From positions 62,001 through 126,000 of the forward strand of contig DRHW01000032.1 in NCBI GenBank assembly GCA_011053005.1: a DNA stretch of 64,000 nt, written 5' to 3'. The notes below the pieces were generated by a model, which had not been told where the DNA came from, did no database searches, and worked only from the letters and a program-made list of their open reading frames with translations. The stretch is from Methylophaga sp. GTDB taxonomy: Bacteria > Pseudomonadota > Gammaproteobacteria > Nitrosococcales > Methylophagaceae. Below are positions 54,859 to 63,884 of this stretch, piece after piece. Both the position numbers and the translations under genes were made by a program. The first letter of the stretch is position 1. The number at the start of each line of letters is the position of its first letter.

Positions 54859-56919
54859 ATGAGAGGAAACCCTCTAGGTGATATTCGAGCTGAAAATGAC
54901 GAGGAAATGCTCGACAAGGCTTTTCTAGAAACGGCCGATTATAAAACTTTACTTGAAGCTTCTGATAGGAGTGTTGTTGTTGGGAGAAGAGGCACGGGTA
55001 AAAGCGCTCTAGTTCATCAACTTAAAAAATATTGGTTGAAACAACCTAAAACTTTTATTGTCTCGATTGCTCCCGAAGAGGATCAAATCATCGGGTTGCG
55101 TGGCTTATTTAGTTCTTTTGGTGATAACTTTATCCATATAAAAGCAGGTTCAAAAATTGCTTGGAAGTATGCCCTATATATGGAACTGATAATTCAAATT
55201 AAGAATCACTATAAACTTACAAAGTTTATTAATGATAATGTTGTTAATCCACATATATCTACATGGGGTAAGCCTAATCAGAATGTCGCAACAAAGATTC
55301 GAAACAAATTAAAGAGCGTTCTCAATTTAGAAGAGTCATCAGAATCTATTGTTGCAGACTTATCAAGTAATCTTCATTTAGATGAAATTGAAGAACAGCT
55401 TCTAAATGTCATTGATAATAGTAGTTTAAAATTTATCCTTCTTGTTGACAGGCTTGATGAAGGGTATTCCCCTGATAACTTAGGGGTTGCTATTGTAGAT
55501 GGGTTTGTTCAATCTGTAATTGATTTAAATAGTAAATTTCATAATAAGATTCGTGGCATAATCTTCCTTCGCGATAATATGTATCGCTCTATCACCATTA
55601 AAGATCCCGATTTTACAAGAAATATTGAGGGACAGGTTTTGAGGCTTCACTGGGATGAATATGGCTTATTTAATTTAGTCTGTAATCGTATCAGAATTGC
55701 CTATAATATTTCTCAAGAAAATAATAATAAATTGTGGTCGTCATGTACTGCTCGAGAACTTAAGGGGCGAGAAGGTTTCAGATTATGTCTAAAGTTAACA
55801 CTTTATCGGCCTAGAGATATATTAGTTCTACTGAACAATGCTTTTTTAAATGCTAGCTCACAGGGTAGGCAAGAAATAATATCAGAAGATATTGACGCAT
55901 CAGCCAAGTCTATATCTCAAAACCGGCTTTATGATCTTCATAAAGAATATGAAAGTATTTTCCCCGCACTACATGCCTTTACTTCGACATTTGTATCTTC
56001 CATACCTATATTATCAGTTATTCAGGCTAGTGAGTTTATTAATAAAGTCCTCTCTCATGATAATCATTCTCTCGAAGTTCAACGTGATTTAGCTATATTT
56101 GAAAACCCAATGCAAGTTCTTCAGCGCTTATATGGAGTTGGTTTTATTGGTATTGAAAACTCTACAACAGGAACTTTTGTTTTTTGTCATGATGGTAGAG
56201 ATCCATCAACAGAAGTATCGGAGCACTCAAAACTTTTTATTCACCCATGTTATTGGTTAGCTCTCAATATATCTCAAGACTTTTTGGAAATCGAACAAGC
56301 GGAAGAAATTTATGATGAGTACGATATTGAAATTAGCTCCATAAGCGTTGAGCAGCGTCAAGCACGTCTTGGCAAACTGATTGAAGAAGTTAAAGTCATA
56401 AAGCCTGGAAGAGAAGACTGTCACGAATTTGAAAAATGGTGTTTAGATGCAATCCGTCTTATTTTTGCTGGTACATTATCCAACATTGAGCTTCACTCTA
56501 ATAAAAATGGACTTCAACAAAGAGATATTATCGCAACAAATGTCTCGCTTGTGCCTGTTTGGAAAAGATTAATTGAAGACTATAAATGTCGGCAAGTTGT
56601 TTTCGAAATCAAAAATTATGCTCAACTTAAATCTGATGACTACAGGCAAATGAATTCATACTTATCTAATGACCATGGGACTATTGGCTTCATTATTTGT
56701 CGTAGTGATAATAATAACCTAGAAAAAGGTAAAGAACTAAATTGGGCCCAGGAACTTTATTTTCAGCATAAGAAAATTGTTGTCAAGCTCTCTGAAAAAT
56801 ATCTTCTTAAACATTTATCTAAACAGAGAAGCCCGCAAAAGCATGATGCAGCTAATATTGAATTAAACAAATTAGTGGACACATATCTACGTCAATATCT
56901 TATAGTTAAGTCAGGGTAA
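54859..56919 (+). CDS. P-loop ATPase (Sll1717/STAND-like) with C-terminal PD-(D/E)XK-like nuclease domain
   Basis: A 686-residue cytosolic protein. Walker A GRRGTGKS at 42-49, Walker B FILLVDRLDE at 192-201, a sensor-like strand IRGIIFLRDNMYRS (231-244), and YRPRDILVLLNNAF (316-329), an arrangement I recognise from the Sll1717-type P-loop ATPases related to STAND NTPases. Residues 360-445 look like a winged helix. Residues 515-645 fit a restriction-endonuclease fold: acidic HEFEKW (522-527), Asp in QQRDIIAT (556), EIK in VFEIKNYAQL (583-585) and Gln in DYRQMNSYL (597), i.e. E-D-ExK-Q. An ATP-gated nuclease acting in phage or plasmid defence is inferred. It stands alone beside the 3' end of a tRNA and looks more AT-rich than its neighbours. 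Alternatively the C-terminal domain may only bind DNA. Confidence 0.85.
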   Translation: MRGNPLGDIRAENDEEMLDKAFLETADYKTLLEASDRSVVVGRRGTGKSALVHQLKKYWLKQPKTFIVSIAPEEDQIIGLRGLFSSFGDNFIHIKAGSKIAWKYALYMELIIQIKNHYKLTKFINDNVVNPHISTWGKPNQNVATKIRNKLKSVLNLEESSESIVADLSSNLHLDEIEEQLLNVIDNSSLKFILLVDRLDEGYSPDNLGVAIVDGFVQSVIDLNSKFHNKIRGIIFLRDNMYRSITIKDPDFTRNIEGQVLRLHWDEYGLFNLVCNRIRIAYNISQENNNKLWSSCTARELKGREGFRLCLKLTLYRPRDILVLLNNAFLNASSQGRQEIISEDIDASAKSISQNRLYDLHKEYESIFPALHAFTSTFVSSIPILSVIQASEFINKVLSHDNHSLEVQRDLAIFENPMQVLQRLYGVGFIGIENSTTGTFVFCHDGRDPSTEVSEHSKLFIHPCYWLALNISQDFLEIEQAEEIYDEYDIEISSISVEQRQARLGKLIEEVKVIKPGREDCHEFEKWCLDAIRLIFAGTLSNIELHSNKNGLQQRDIIATNVSLVPVWKRLIEDYKCRQVVFEIKNYAQLKSDDYRQMNSYLSNDHGTIGFIICRSDNNNLEKGKELNWAQELYFQHKKIVVKLSEKYLLKHLSKQRSPQKHDAANIELNKLVDTYLRQYLIVKSG

Positions 56920-56960
56920 ATTTTTTGTTGGGGCTGCTCCATAGCGTCTACATGAGATAA

Positions 56961-57001
56961 AAATAAAAAAGCCTCAACACTAAAACTAGTGCTGAGGCTT
57001 T
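56961..57001 (-). terminator. Terminator of the rpoD-tRNA transcript
   Basis: AAAGCCTCA-A-CACTA and TAGTG-C-TGAGGCTTT form a long stem with a short loop; on the minus strand it continues into TTTTTTATTTTTAT. It lies 8 bases past the tRNA 3' end. It may also stop the convergent ATPase gene, whose plus-strand T-tail is weaker. Confidence 0.93.
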
Positions 57002-57009
57002 GATATATA

Positions 57010-57086
57010 TGGTGGGCCCACAGGGACTTGAACCCCGGACAAAGGGATTATGAGTCCCCTGCTCTAACCAACTGAGCTATAGGCCC
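57010..57086 (-). tRNA. tRNA-Ile2 (anticodon CAT, AUA-decoding), or less likely tRNA-Met
   Basis: A 77-base cloverleaf with encoded CCA. Acceptor GGGCCTA/TGGGCCC, D arm GCTC-N9-GAGC, anticodon loop CTCATAA, T arm CGGGG-TTCAAGT-CCCTG. CAT anticodon fits either elongator Met or Ile2. C4-G69 and C5-G68 pairs are recalled determinants for TilS, and the anticodon context GACTCATAATC equals E. coli ileX, which also lies near rpoD. Hence Ile2 is preferred; C34 would be changed to lysidine. Only 6 bases separate it from the rpoD stop codon. Confidence 0.9.
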
Positions 57087-57092
57087 GATATT

Positions 57093-58886
57093 TTAGTTAT
57101 CGGTATCTAAGAAGCTTCGTAATTGATCCGAACGGGTCGGATGACGAAGTTTACGTAGTGCTTTTGCTTCGATTTGACGTATACGTTCACGTGTTACGTC
57201 AAACTGTTTACCTACTTCTTCTAAGGTATGGTCAGTGTTCATGTCGATACCAAAACGCATACGCAATACTTTTGCTTCACGTTCTGTAAGACCACTTAAT
57301 ATGCCTTGTGTTGCTTCTCTTAGGCCTTCAATCATGGCCGAATCTTGTGGAGACATTACGTTGGTGTCTTCAACAAAGTCACCTAAATGTGAATCTTCGT
57401 CGTCACCAATGGGTGTTTCCATTGAAATAGGCTCTTTCGAAATTTTAAGTACTTTACGTACTTTATCTTCCGGCATATCTACGCGTTCAGCCAACTCTTG
57501 TGGGGTTGGTTCACGGCCCATTTCTTGTAACATTTGACGTGCAATTCGATTCAGTTTGTTGATCGTTTCGATCATGTGTACTGGAATACGAATAGTACGG
57601 GCTTGGTCAGCAATTGAACGTGTGATTGCTTGGCGGATCCACCATGTAGCGTAGGTAGAAAATTTGTAACCACGTTGATATTCAAACTTATCAACTGCCT
57701 TCATCAAGCCGATATTACCTTCTTGAATTAGGTCTAAGAACTGTAAACCGCGGTTAGTATATTTTTTCGCAATCGAGATGACAAGTCGTAAATTCGCTTC
57801 GACCATTTCTTTTTTAGCACGACGTGCTTTTGCTTCAGAAATAGTCATTTGACGGCTGATTTCTTTGATCTCTGGAATTTCCATTCCACGATCGGAAGAT
57901 ACTTCAGCTAATTTTGTTTGCGCATTGATGATTTGATCAAGATTTTTCTTAATCGTTGAAGAGTAATGTTTTTTGGCACGGATATGTTTATCTGTCCATT
58001 CAAGGTTGGTTTCATTACCCATGAATGATTCGATAAAATCACGGCGTTCCATTCTTGCTTCATCAACAATGATTTTGCTAATGGTGCGTTCTTGTTTACG
58101 AATGATCGCAACAGTGTCACGCATTAAGCCATTAAGAAGATTCAATGTTTTTGGCGTGAGTTTGAATTCCATAAATAGCTCAGTAACAAGCGTATTTGCA
58201 GCTTCAAGTTCATCTTCTGATGCTTTTTCTGCTTGGTTTACTGCCGCGCGAAGTGCTGTGAAGTGTTCTTTTGCTTCTTCAGGATCAACACCAACAGCTG
58301 ATTCGTCATCATCATCGTCATCTGCACCTTCTTTTGCAGGTGGGCCTGCAACAACAGGTTCAGCATCAGGATCTTCAGGCAGAATAAAACCTTTAATCAC
58401 TTCATTCAGACGCATTTCGCCGGCTTCTACTGCTTCGTATAAGCTTAGGAATTTGCTGATGCAAGGCGGATAAGTCGTGAGCATTAATAGACTTTCGCGA
58501 AGACCGGCTTCAATGCGTTTTGCAATGACAATTTCGCCTTCACGGGTCAATAATTCAACCGAGCCCATTTCACGCATGTACATACGTACTGGATCCGTTG
58601 TGCGACCGAATTCACCATCTGAGCTAGATAATACAGCGGCGGCTTCGTCAGCAGAAACATCATCATTGTTACTTGCTGCTTCAGCTAAGCGTTCCATCTC
58701 ATCGGTATCCATGCCATCTTCATGGACCATAATACCGAGATCACTGAACATGCCGATGATGTCTTCGATTTGATCTGCGTCAACCAAGTTTTCAGGTAAG
58801 TGATCGTTTATCTCACCATAAGTGAGGTAGCCGCGTTCTTTCCCAAGTGTGATTAGCGCTTTAATTCGTGACTGTTGATCTTTCAT
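57093..58886 (-). CDS. rpoD: Primary sigma factor RpoD (sigma-70)
   Basis: A 597-residue housekeeping sigma factor. Region 1.1 at the start ([31 protein letters not shown], read as [15 protein letters not shown]), region 1.2 [22 protein letters not shown], an acidic non-conserved region (about 170-205), region 2 [27 protein letters not shown] and [20 protein letters not shown], region 3 [14 protein letters not shown], region 4 [15 protein letters not shown] and [19 protein letters not shown]. Part of the conserved rpsU-yqeY-dnaG-rpoD block. The stop codon is followed after 6 bases by a tRNA. Confidence 0.98.
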   Translation of the reverse strand: MKDQQSRIKALITLGKERGYLTYGEINDHLPENLVDADQIEDIIGMFSDLGIMVHEDGMDTDEMERLAEAASNNDDVSADEAAAVLSSSDGEFGRTTDPVRMYMREMGSVELLTREGEIVIAKRIEAGLRESLLMLTTYPPCISKFLSLYEAVEAGEMRLNEVIKGFILPEDPDAEPVVAGPPAKEGADDDDDDESAVGVDPEEAKEHFTALRAAVNQAEKASEDELEAANTLVTELFMEFKLTPKTLNLLNGLMRDTVAIIRKQERTISKIIVDEARMERRDFIESFMGNETNLEWTDKHIRAKKHYSSTIKKNLDQIINAQTKLAEVSSDRGMEIPEIKEISRQMTISEAKARRAKKEMVEANLRLVISIAKKYTNRGLQFLDLIQEGNIGLMKAVDKFEYQRGYKFSTYATWWIRQAITRSIADQARTIRIPVHMIETINKLNRIARQMLQEMGREPTPQELAERVDMPEDKVRKVLKISKEPISMETPIGDDEDSHLGDFVEDTNVMSPQDSAMIEGLREATQGILSGLTEREAKVLRMRFGIDMNTDHTLEEVGKQFDVTRERIRQIEAKALRKLRHPTRSDQLRSFLDTDN

Positions 58887-58984
58887 TCGACCTCTATTTT
58901 CGTCAGATGCGTGGCTGCATGTAGCCGGACATTATAACGCAACCCCCTAATATTGCACAGCATTATGTGTATATAAAGTTGCGT

Positions 58985-60718
58985 TTAACGGTATTGGTTT
59001 CTTATTTCTGCCTTCTCTTCATCGGTTAATTGACTCGGATGCTTTAATTCTAAATACGCTTTTCTTTGTTCAACAGCTTGTTTTTGAAGCTGTTGCACGA
59101 TTCCTACTAACTCGTGTTTTAATTCTATAGCGGTCAACGGTAAGTTTTGTTGAGCTAACCGTTGTAAATGATCCGCAGAATCAGTACCACGTGATCGCTC
59201 TAATAGTGCCGCAGTATTGAGATGGGGATTTTGCTGCAAAGTTTCAAGTATTTGCACTAAAATTTTTATTCCAGGCAAATCCAAAGTCGCTATTTTGTCA
59301 AAAGAGCCTAAGTCTTGTTGGAGTTTTGGATGCTGTATTAACAAAGTAATCGCCATTCTTACCGGTGATATAGCTGTTTTAGCTGACAATGAGCTTGCTT
59401 TATACGTCGGTCGTTGTCTGGTTTCTGGTGGTTTTTCTAAATGTTTATGTAGTACAGATGTGCTTGTTTGTGCCCTATCCGCTAATTGCTGTTCAAGCAT
59501 ATCGCGATAAACGCCAGTTGGAATATGACGCAAATATGGCTTAGCAATTTCTACCAGCCGTGACCGACCATCCATCGAGCTAATATCAACGCGGCTTTCT
59601 AAAGAAGCAAAAAAGAACTCAGAATAATTTTGTGCTTGTGCCACTAAATTATTAAATTCTGTTGCGCCTTGTTGACGGATCACACTATCTGGATCTTCAC
59701 CATCAGCTAAAAACATAAATTTAAGTTGATGATTGCCACCTAGTAATGGCAATGCATTTTCTGCTGCTCGCCATGCCGCTTCACGACCTGCGCGATCGCC
59801 ATCAAAACAAAAAACAACTTCGGGTGTGCTACGCAGTAATTGGCGCAAATGTTCGGGCGTGGTGGCAGTGCCTAATGTTGCGACCGCATTAGTAACCCCA
59901 TGTTCTGCTAAGGCGATAACATCCATATAGCCTTCTACAATGATGATGCGCTCTAATTTACGATGTGCTTTACGGGCCTGAAATAGGCCATAAAGTTCAT
60001 TTCCTTTATGAAAAACGGGCGTTTCAGGTGAGTTTAAGTACTTCGGCGTGCTGTCATCTAAAACGCGTCCACCAAAACCAATGACTCTGCCACGGCGATC
60101 TCGAATTGGAAACATGATGCGTTTGCGGAAACGATCGTAAGTACGGCCATTATCATTACTACTGAGTAAGCCGGCTTCATCAAGTTGTTTGCGTGCAAGG
60201 TCTGAAGTACCAAAGGTTTTTAGCACATTATCCCAGCCATCAGGCGCGATTCCGATATTGAAATGATCAATAATTTTGGCAGATAAACCGCGTTGTTCGA
60301 GATAGTTTACAAATTCAGCTTTTTGCGGATGATTACGTAGTTGATGCACATAATATTGGCTGACTTTATCTAGTAAGTCGTAAAGATTTTGTGTGGCGGG
60401 TGTGGGTGATAAAGCGTGTGTTGTCGGTACGGTCATCCCAACGAGATCGGCAAGTTCCTGAATAGATTCAGGAAAACTCATTTGATCGTATTCCATCAAA
60501 AAACCAATTGCCGTGCCATGGGCACCACAACCGAAACAATGATAAAACTGTTTATCGGGACTGACGGTAAATGAAGGGGATTTTTCGTTATGAAATGGAC
60601 AACAGGCAGTAAGATTTTTACCTGCTTTTTTTAGTGGTACCCGTGGATCAATGACATCGACTATATCAACTCGCGTTAATAGATCATCGATAAATTGTGT
60701 GGGTATTTGACCGGCCAT
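58985..60718 (-). CDS. dnaG: DNA primase DnaG
   Basis: A 577-residue primase that makes RNA primers at the replication fork. Zinc-binding CCPFHNEKSPSF and FYHCFGCGAHG at 40-70, the primase core motif YDRFRKRIMFPIRDRRGRVIGFGGR (read in parts YDRFRKRIMFPI, RVIGFGGR), TOPRIM residues in VEGYMDVIALAEHGV and FCFDGDRAGREAAWRAAE, and a C-terminal helicase-binding domain (AITLLIQHPKL). Follows yqeY, 49 bases apart. Confidence 0.98.
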   Translation of the reverse strand: MAGQIPTQFIDDLLTRVDIVDVIDPRVPLKKAGKNLTACCPFHNEKSPSFTVSPDKQFYHCFGCGAHGTAIGFLMEYDQMSFPESIQELADLVGMTVPTTHALSPTPATQNLYDLLDKVSQYYVHQLRNHPQKAEFVNYLEQRGLSAKIIDHFNIGIAPDGWDNVLKTFGTSDLARKQLDEAGLLSSNDNGRTYDRFRKRIMFPIRDRRGRVIGFGGRVLDDSTPKYLNSPETPVFHKGNELYGLFQARKAHRKLERIIIVEGYMDVIALAEHGVTNAVATLGTATTPEHLRQLLRSTPEVVFCFDGDRAGREAAWRAAENALPLLGGNHQLKFMFLADGEDPDSVIRQQGATEFNNLVAQAQNYSEFFFASLESRVDISSMDGRSRLVEIAKPYLRHIPTGVYRDMLEQQLADRAQTSTSVLHKHLEKPPETRQRPTYKASSLSAKTAISPVRMAITLLIQHPKLQQDLGSFDKIATLDLPGIKILVQILETLQQNPHLNTAALLERSRGTDSADHLQRLAQQNLPLTAIELKHELVGIVQQLQKQAVEQRKAYLELKHPSQLTDEEKAEIRNQYR

Positions 60719-60767
60719 GACAGATGTCTATGGCCAAGTTAAATTTTTAGTCGCGCGCTTATCTGCC

Positions 60768-61229
60768 TTAAGCAGAAAGCGCCGCCTTAACCAAACCACT
60801 TACTGCACCCATGTCAGCGCGACCTTGAAGTTGAGGACGTAAAATATTCATTACGGCACCCATATCGCGAGCACTAGAAGCGCCAGATTCGGCGATGGCA
60901 GCTTGTATGGCATCAGCAGTTTCTTGTTCCGTCATTGCTGTTGGCATAAATTCTTCAATGATCGCCAGTTCTGCAATTTCAATCACGGCTAGATCATCGC
61001 GACCAGCGGCTTGAAATTGACTGAGCGAATCACGTCTCTGCTTACACATCTTAGTCAAAATCGTGATGATACCTTCATCATCAAGATCTTCACGGTTATC
61101 AACTTCGTACTGCTTAATGGCCGCTGTGATTTGACGCAATGTTGCAAGGCGCTCTTTTTCTTTAGCGCGCATCGCATCTTTAACGTTATCAGTAATTGTA
61201 AGCTTTAATGGGCTTGATTCAGCTGGCAT
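60768..61229 (-). CDS. yqeY: GatB/YqeY-domain protein
   Basis: A 153-residue protein matching the C-terminal tail domain of GatB: LKLTITDNVKDAMRAKEKERLATLR, AAIKQYEVDNR, LDDEGIITILTKMCKQRRDS, and GAVMNILRPQLQGRADMGAVS. It probably binds tRNA; the free-standing role is unknown. Second gene of the macromolecular synthesis operon, 12 bases from rpsU. Confidence 0.95.
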   Translation of the reverse strand: MPAESSPLKLTITDNVKDAMRAKEKERLATLRQITAAIKQYEVDNREDLDDEGIITILTKMCKQRRDSLSQFQAAGRDDLAVIEIAELAIIEEFMPTAMTEQETADAIQAAIAESGASSARDMGAVMNILRPQLQGRADMGAVSGLVKAALSA

Positions 61230-61241
61230 GATAATCGTTTT

Positions 61242-61457
61242 TTAGTACATGCGAACGCGACGAGCGCTTTCACGTGATACTTTCTTTTGATGACGTTTAA
61301 CGGCAGCAGCTGCAGCGCGTTTGCGTACAGTTGTTGGTTTTTCATAAGCTTCACGAGCACGTGCATCTGTTACTGTGCCGGCTTTTTCACACGCGCGTTT
61401 GAAGCGACGTAGAGCGATATCAAATGGTTCGTTTTCTTTTAAACGTACTGATGGCAT
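61242..61457 (-). CDS. rpsU: Ribosomal protein S21 (bS21)
   Basis: A 71-residue basic protein of the small ribosomal subunit platform, close to the anti-Shine-Dalgarno region. Typical [27 protein letters not shown] (read as [20 protein letters not shown]) and C-terminal [18 protein letters not shown]. Heads the operon with yqeY, dnaG and rpoD; the 137-base gap to divergent tsaD holds the promoters. Confidence 0.98.
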   Translation of the reverse strand: MPSVRLKENEPFDIALRRFKRACEKAGTVTDARAREAYEKPTTVRKRAAAAAVKRHQKKVSRESARRVRMY

Positions 61458-61594
61458 TAATAATTCCTAAACATATTTAGATGGAAGAACCCGCAATTGT
61501 ACGAAATTCCGAAAGGAAAGCAAAGAGTTGAATCAAATTTATTTTAAAAAAGGCATAATAATCACCTTTATGACGAGCAGAGACGGACAGAAAT

Positions 61595-62602
61595 ATGCGG
61601 GTATTGGGCATTGAATCATCGTGTGATGAAACAGGTATTGCGCTCTATGATAGCGAAAAGGGTTTATTGGCGCATGCTTTATATAGCCAAATAGCACTTC
61701 ATGCTGAATATGGTGGCGTTGTCCCTGAATTGGCTTCTCGTGATCATATTCGTAAAACATTGCCGCTGATTAACGAAGTTTTAACCGAAGCTAAATTAAC
61801 ACGTGCTGATATTGATGCCGTCGCATATACCGCAGGACCAGGTTTAGTTGGTGCGTTATTAGTAGGTTCAGCAATTGGTCGCAGTATTGCGTGGGCATTA
61901 GATGTGCCGGCACTTGCGATTAATCATATGGAAGGGCATTTGTTATCGCCACTACTGGAAGAAAATCCGCCTGCATTTCCGTTTGTCTCGTTATTGGTTT
62001 CTGGTGGCCATACATTATTGATTGATGTTCAAGGTGTTGGACAATATGAATTACTGGGCGAATCAATTGATGATGCAGTAGGTGAAGCCTTTGATAAAAC
62101 CGCTAAAATGCTCGGCCTTAGTTATCCCGGCGGACCTATTTTGGCGGCATTAGCTGAACACGGTATTGTCGATAAATATACCTTTCCACGACCGATGACT
62201 AATCGTCCGGGATTGGATTTTAGTTTTAGTGGTTTAAAAACATTTGCGATGAATACATGGCGGGATAGTGCGCAAACGGATCAAGATAAAGCCGATGTTG
62301 CGCTGGCTTTTCAAACGGCGGCTGTAGAAACACTGGCTTTGAAATGTAAACGCGCTTTAAAACAAACCGGACGTCGTACTTTAGTGGTTGCCGGTGGTGT
62401 TAGTGCCAATAAGGCATTACGAACACGACTAGATGAGATGCCCAATACGCATGTTTATTATCCACGCCCAGAATTTTGTAGTGATAATGGTGCGATGATT
62501 GCCTTTGCAGGTGCGATGCGTCACTTAGCTATGATCAAACAAGATGTGCCGACTTTTTCTGCTCGACCACGTTGGCCTTTAGATGAACTTAGCCCGCCGT
62601 AA
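61595..62602 (+). CDS. tsaD: tRNA threonylcarbamoyladenosine synthase subunit TsaD
   Basis: A 335-residue ASKHA-fold enzyme that transfers the threonylcarbamoyl group to A37 of ANN-decoding tRNAs, with TsaB and TsaE. Motifs: [17 protein letters not shown], iron-ligand His pair in [46 protein letters not shown] and [13 protein letters not shown]. Divergent from rpsU, the conserved gammaproteobacterial arrangement. The initiating ATG follows GACGGACAGAAAT, a modest ribosome site. Confidence 0.98.
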   Translation: MRVLGIESSCDETGIALYDSEKGLLAHALYSQIALHAEYGGVVPELASRDHIRKTLPLINEVLTEAKLTRADIDAVAYTAGPGLVGALLVGSAIGRSIAWALDVPALAINHMEGHLLSPLLEENPPAFPFVSLLVSGGHTLLIDVQGVGQYELLGESIDDAVGEAFDKTAKMLGLSYPGGPILAALAEHGIVDKYTFPRPMTNRPGLDFSFSGLKTFAMNTWRDSAQTDQDKADVALAFQTAAVETLALKCKRALKQTGRRTLVVAGGVSANKALRTRLDEMPNTHVYYPRPEFCSDNGAMIAFAGAMRHLAMIKQDVPTFSARPRWPLDELSPP

Positions 62603-62617
62603 GAATGGCGATTAATA

Positions 62618-63187
62618 TCACCACATTAAATCATCAGGAATTTCGTAATCAGCATACGGATCATCACTTGCGATGACGTCTGAAGCATTTATTTCTGGTT
62701 GAATACGAATAACGCTGCTAGATGATCTCATCTCAATCTTTGCGGCAATTTTGTCCGGAATCAGCAGATGACGTTCACCAATCGCGGTAATAGCAAGTTG
62801 ACCTAGTGTTAATTGTTGCCGTTGATCGTTTGTTACGTAGATTTTTTTCACCTTGTTCTTGTGCGTGAAATTGTAAGCAACGTCAGCATCTTTAGGTGTT
62901 TCGACGATATGTTGTTGAATGATCTGCTGGACTTCAGCGACGATAGCTTTTTCAGCGCGTTCGGCATCACGCTGTTTATTCAGTTCTAAATCGCGAATTT
63001 TCTTGTCATGTCTTTCTTTCGCCAGCTGTTGTTGGTCAACTAGTGATTGCGAGTCTGCTTTTTTGCCAGATTTAACGGCTTGACGCGCTTTGTTGCCATC
63101 TTTGCGTTGTTCATGTTGAACTTTTTTCTTCTTTTGTTTATCAATCACGCCAATTTTGAGTAATTGATCTTGTAGAGAGCCAGCCAT
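62618..63187 (-). CDS. DUF2058 (YaiL-like) nucleoprotein/polynucleotide-associated protein
   Basis: A 189-residue protein. N-terminus SLQDQLLKIGVIDKQKKKKV matches E. coli YaiL. A long, highly charged helix (about 20-100, Lys/Glu/Gln/Arg-rich, probable coiled coil) is followed by a small beta domain (VAYNFTHKNKVKKIYVTNDQRQQL, read as YNFTHKNKVKKIYVT) and an acidic end DDPYADYEIPDDLMW. Function uncertain; possibly ribosome- or nucleic-acid-associated. It is 15 bases from plsY on the same strand. Confidence 0.9.
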   Translation of the reverse strand: MAGSLQDQLLKIGVIDKQKKKKVQHEQRKDGNKARQAVKSGKKADSQSLVDQQQLAKERHDKKIRDLELNKQRDAERAEKAIVAEVQQIIQQHIVETPKDADVAYNFTHKNKVKKIYVTNDQRQQLTLGQLAITAIGERHLLIPDKIAAKIEMRSSSSVIRIQPEINASDVIASDDPYADYEIPDDLMW

Positions 63188-63202
63188 ATTGATTCTATTG
63201 CC

Positions 63203-63799
63203 TTATTTAGATTTAGTTTCTTCGCCAGCCATTAAGCGTTGAATATTGCCTCGATGACGAAACAATAGCATGACTGCCATCACTAAAATAATCCAACGCG
63301 CATTGACGCTGTCTATCAGCCATAAGCTATAAACTGGCGCGAGTGAAGAGGCGACAATGGCTGATAATGATGAAATACGGCTAATCAAAAATACTATCAA
63401 CCAGCTGAGTAATATAATGCCAGCCAATGCCGGTGATAAAGCCAAAAAGCCGCCTAATGCTGTAGCCACACCTTTACCACCTTTAAAACCAAAAAATATT
63501 GGATATAAGTGACCAAGGAACGCGGCAAACGCCGTTGCTGCAAGCCAAGTGATATCTAAATCAAGATAGCGGGCGATAACAACCGGCAATACACCTTTCA
63601 ACACATCAATAATTAATACGGTCACGGCAAGTTTTTTACCACCAAATCGTAAGACGTTGGTGGCGCCGGGATTACCTGAACCTTGTGAACGAGGGTCGGG
63701 TAGGCCGGCAATTTTGCATAAGATGATGGCACTCGATAATGAGCCGATTAAATATGCGGCCACGAGAACAATCAGCGGTAAAGAAAGTGTTTCTAGCAT
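63203..63799 (-). CDS. plsY: Glycerol-3-phosphate acyltransferase PlsY
   Basis: Inner-membrane enzyme that uses acyl-phosphate to acylate glycerol 3-phosphate, the first step of phospholipid synthesis. About 198 residues and five membrane helices. Conserved motifs: YLIGSLSSAIILCK (motif 1), GSGNPGATNVLRFGGKK (motif 2 region) and FFGFKGGKGVATALGGFLAL (motif 3). A GTG at 63811 is in frame, but AGGTG lies 9 bases before ATG 63799, which gives the usual short N-terminus. Lies between tsaD and folB as in many gammaproteobacteria. Confidence 0.95.
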   Translation of the reverse strand: MLETLSLPLIVLVAAYLIGSLSSAIILCKIAGLPDPRSQGSGNPGATNVLRFGGKKLAVTVLIIDVLKGVLPVVIARYLDLDITWLAATAFAAFLGHLYPIFFGFKGGKGVATALGGFLALSPALAGIILLSWLIVFLISRISSLSAIVASSLAPVYSLWLIDSVNARWIILVMAVMLLFRHRGNIQRLMAGEETKSK

Positions 63800-63884
63800 G
63801 GTATGATGCACCTGTTATGATTTACAGCATTATAAGGCTGTTCGAAGTTATTTCTACCCCTCACACTTTAAAACACAGAGCATC

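Noticed and set aside
57010-57086. Elongator tRNA-Met
   Set aside because: Anticodon CAT allows it, but the C4-G69/C5-G68 pairs, the GACTCATAATC context and the rpoD neighbourhood fit tRNA-Ile2 better. Not excluded without a tRNAscan/TilS-rule test.
54859-57086. Direct repeats of the tRNA 3' end (att sites) flanking the ATPase-nuclease gene
   Set aside because: No second copy of the tRNA 3' sequence was seen in 54266-54858, so integrase-mediated insertion at this tRNA is not shown.
57973-58473. A 166-codon open frame on the plus strand inside rpoD
   Set aside because: Antisense shadow of the rpoD acidic region; composition is Ser/Ala-rich low complexity and there is no ribosome site.
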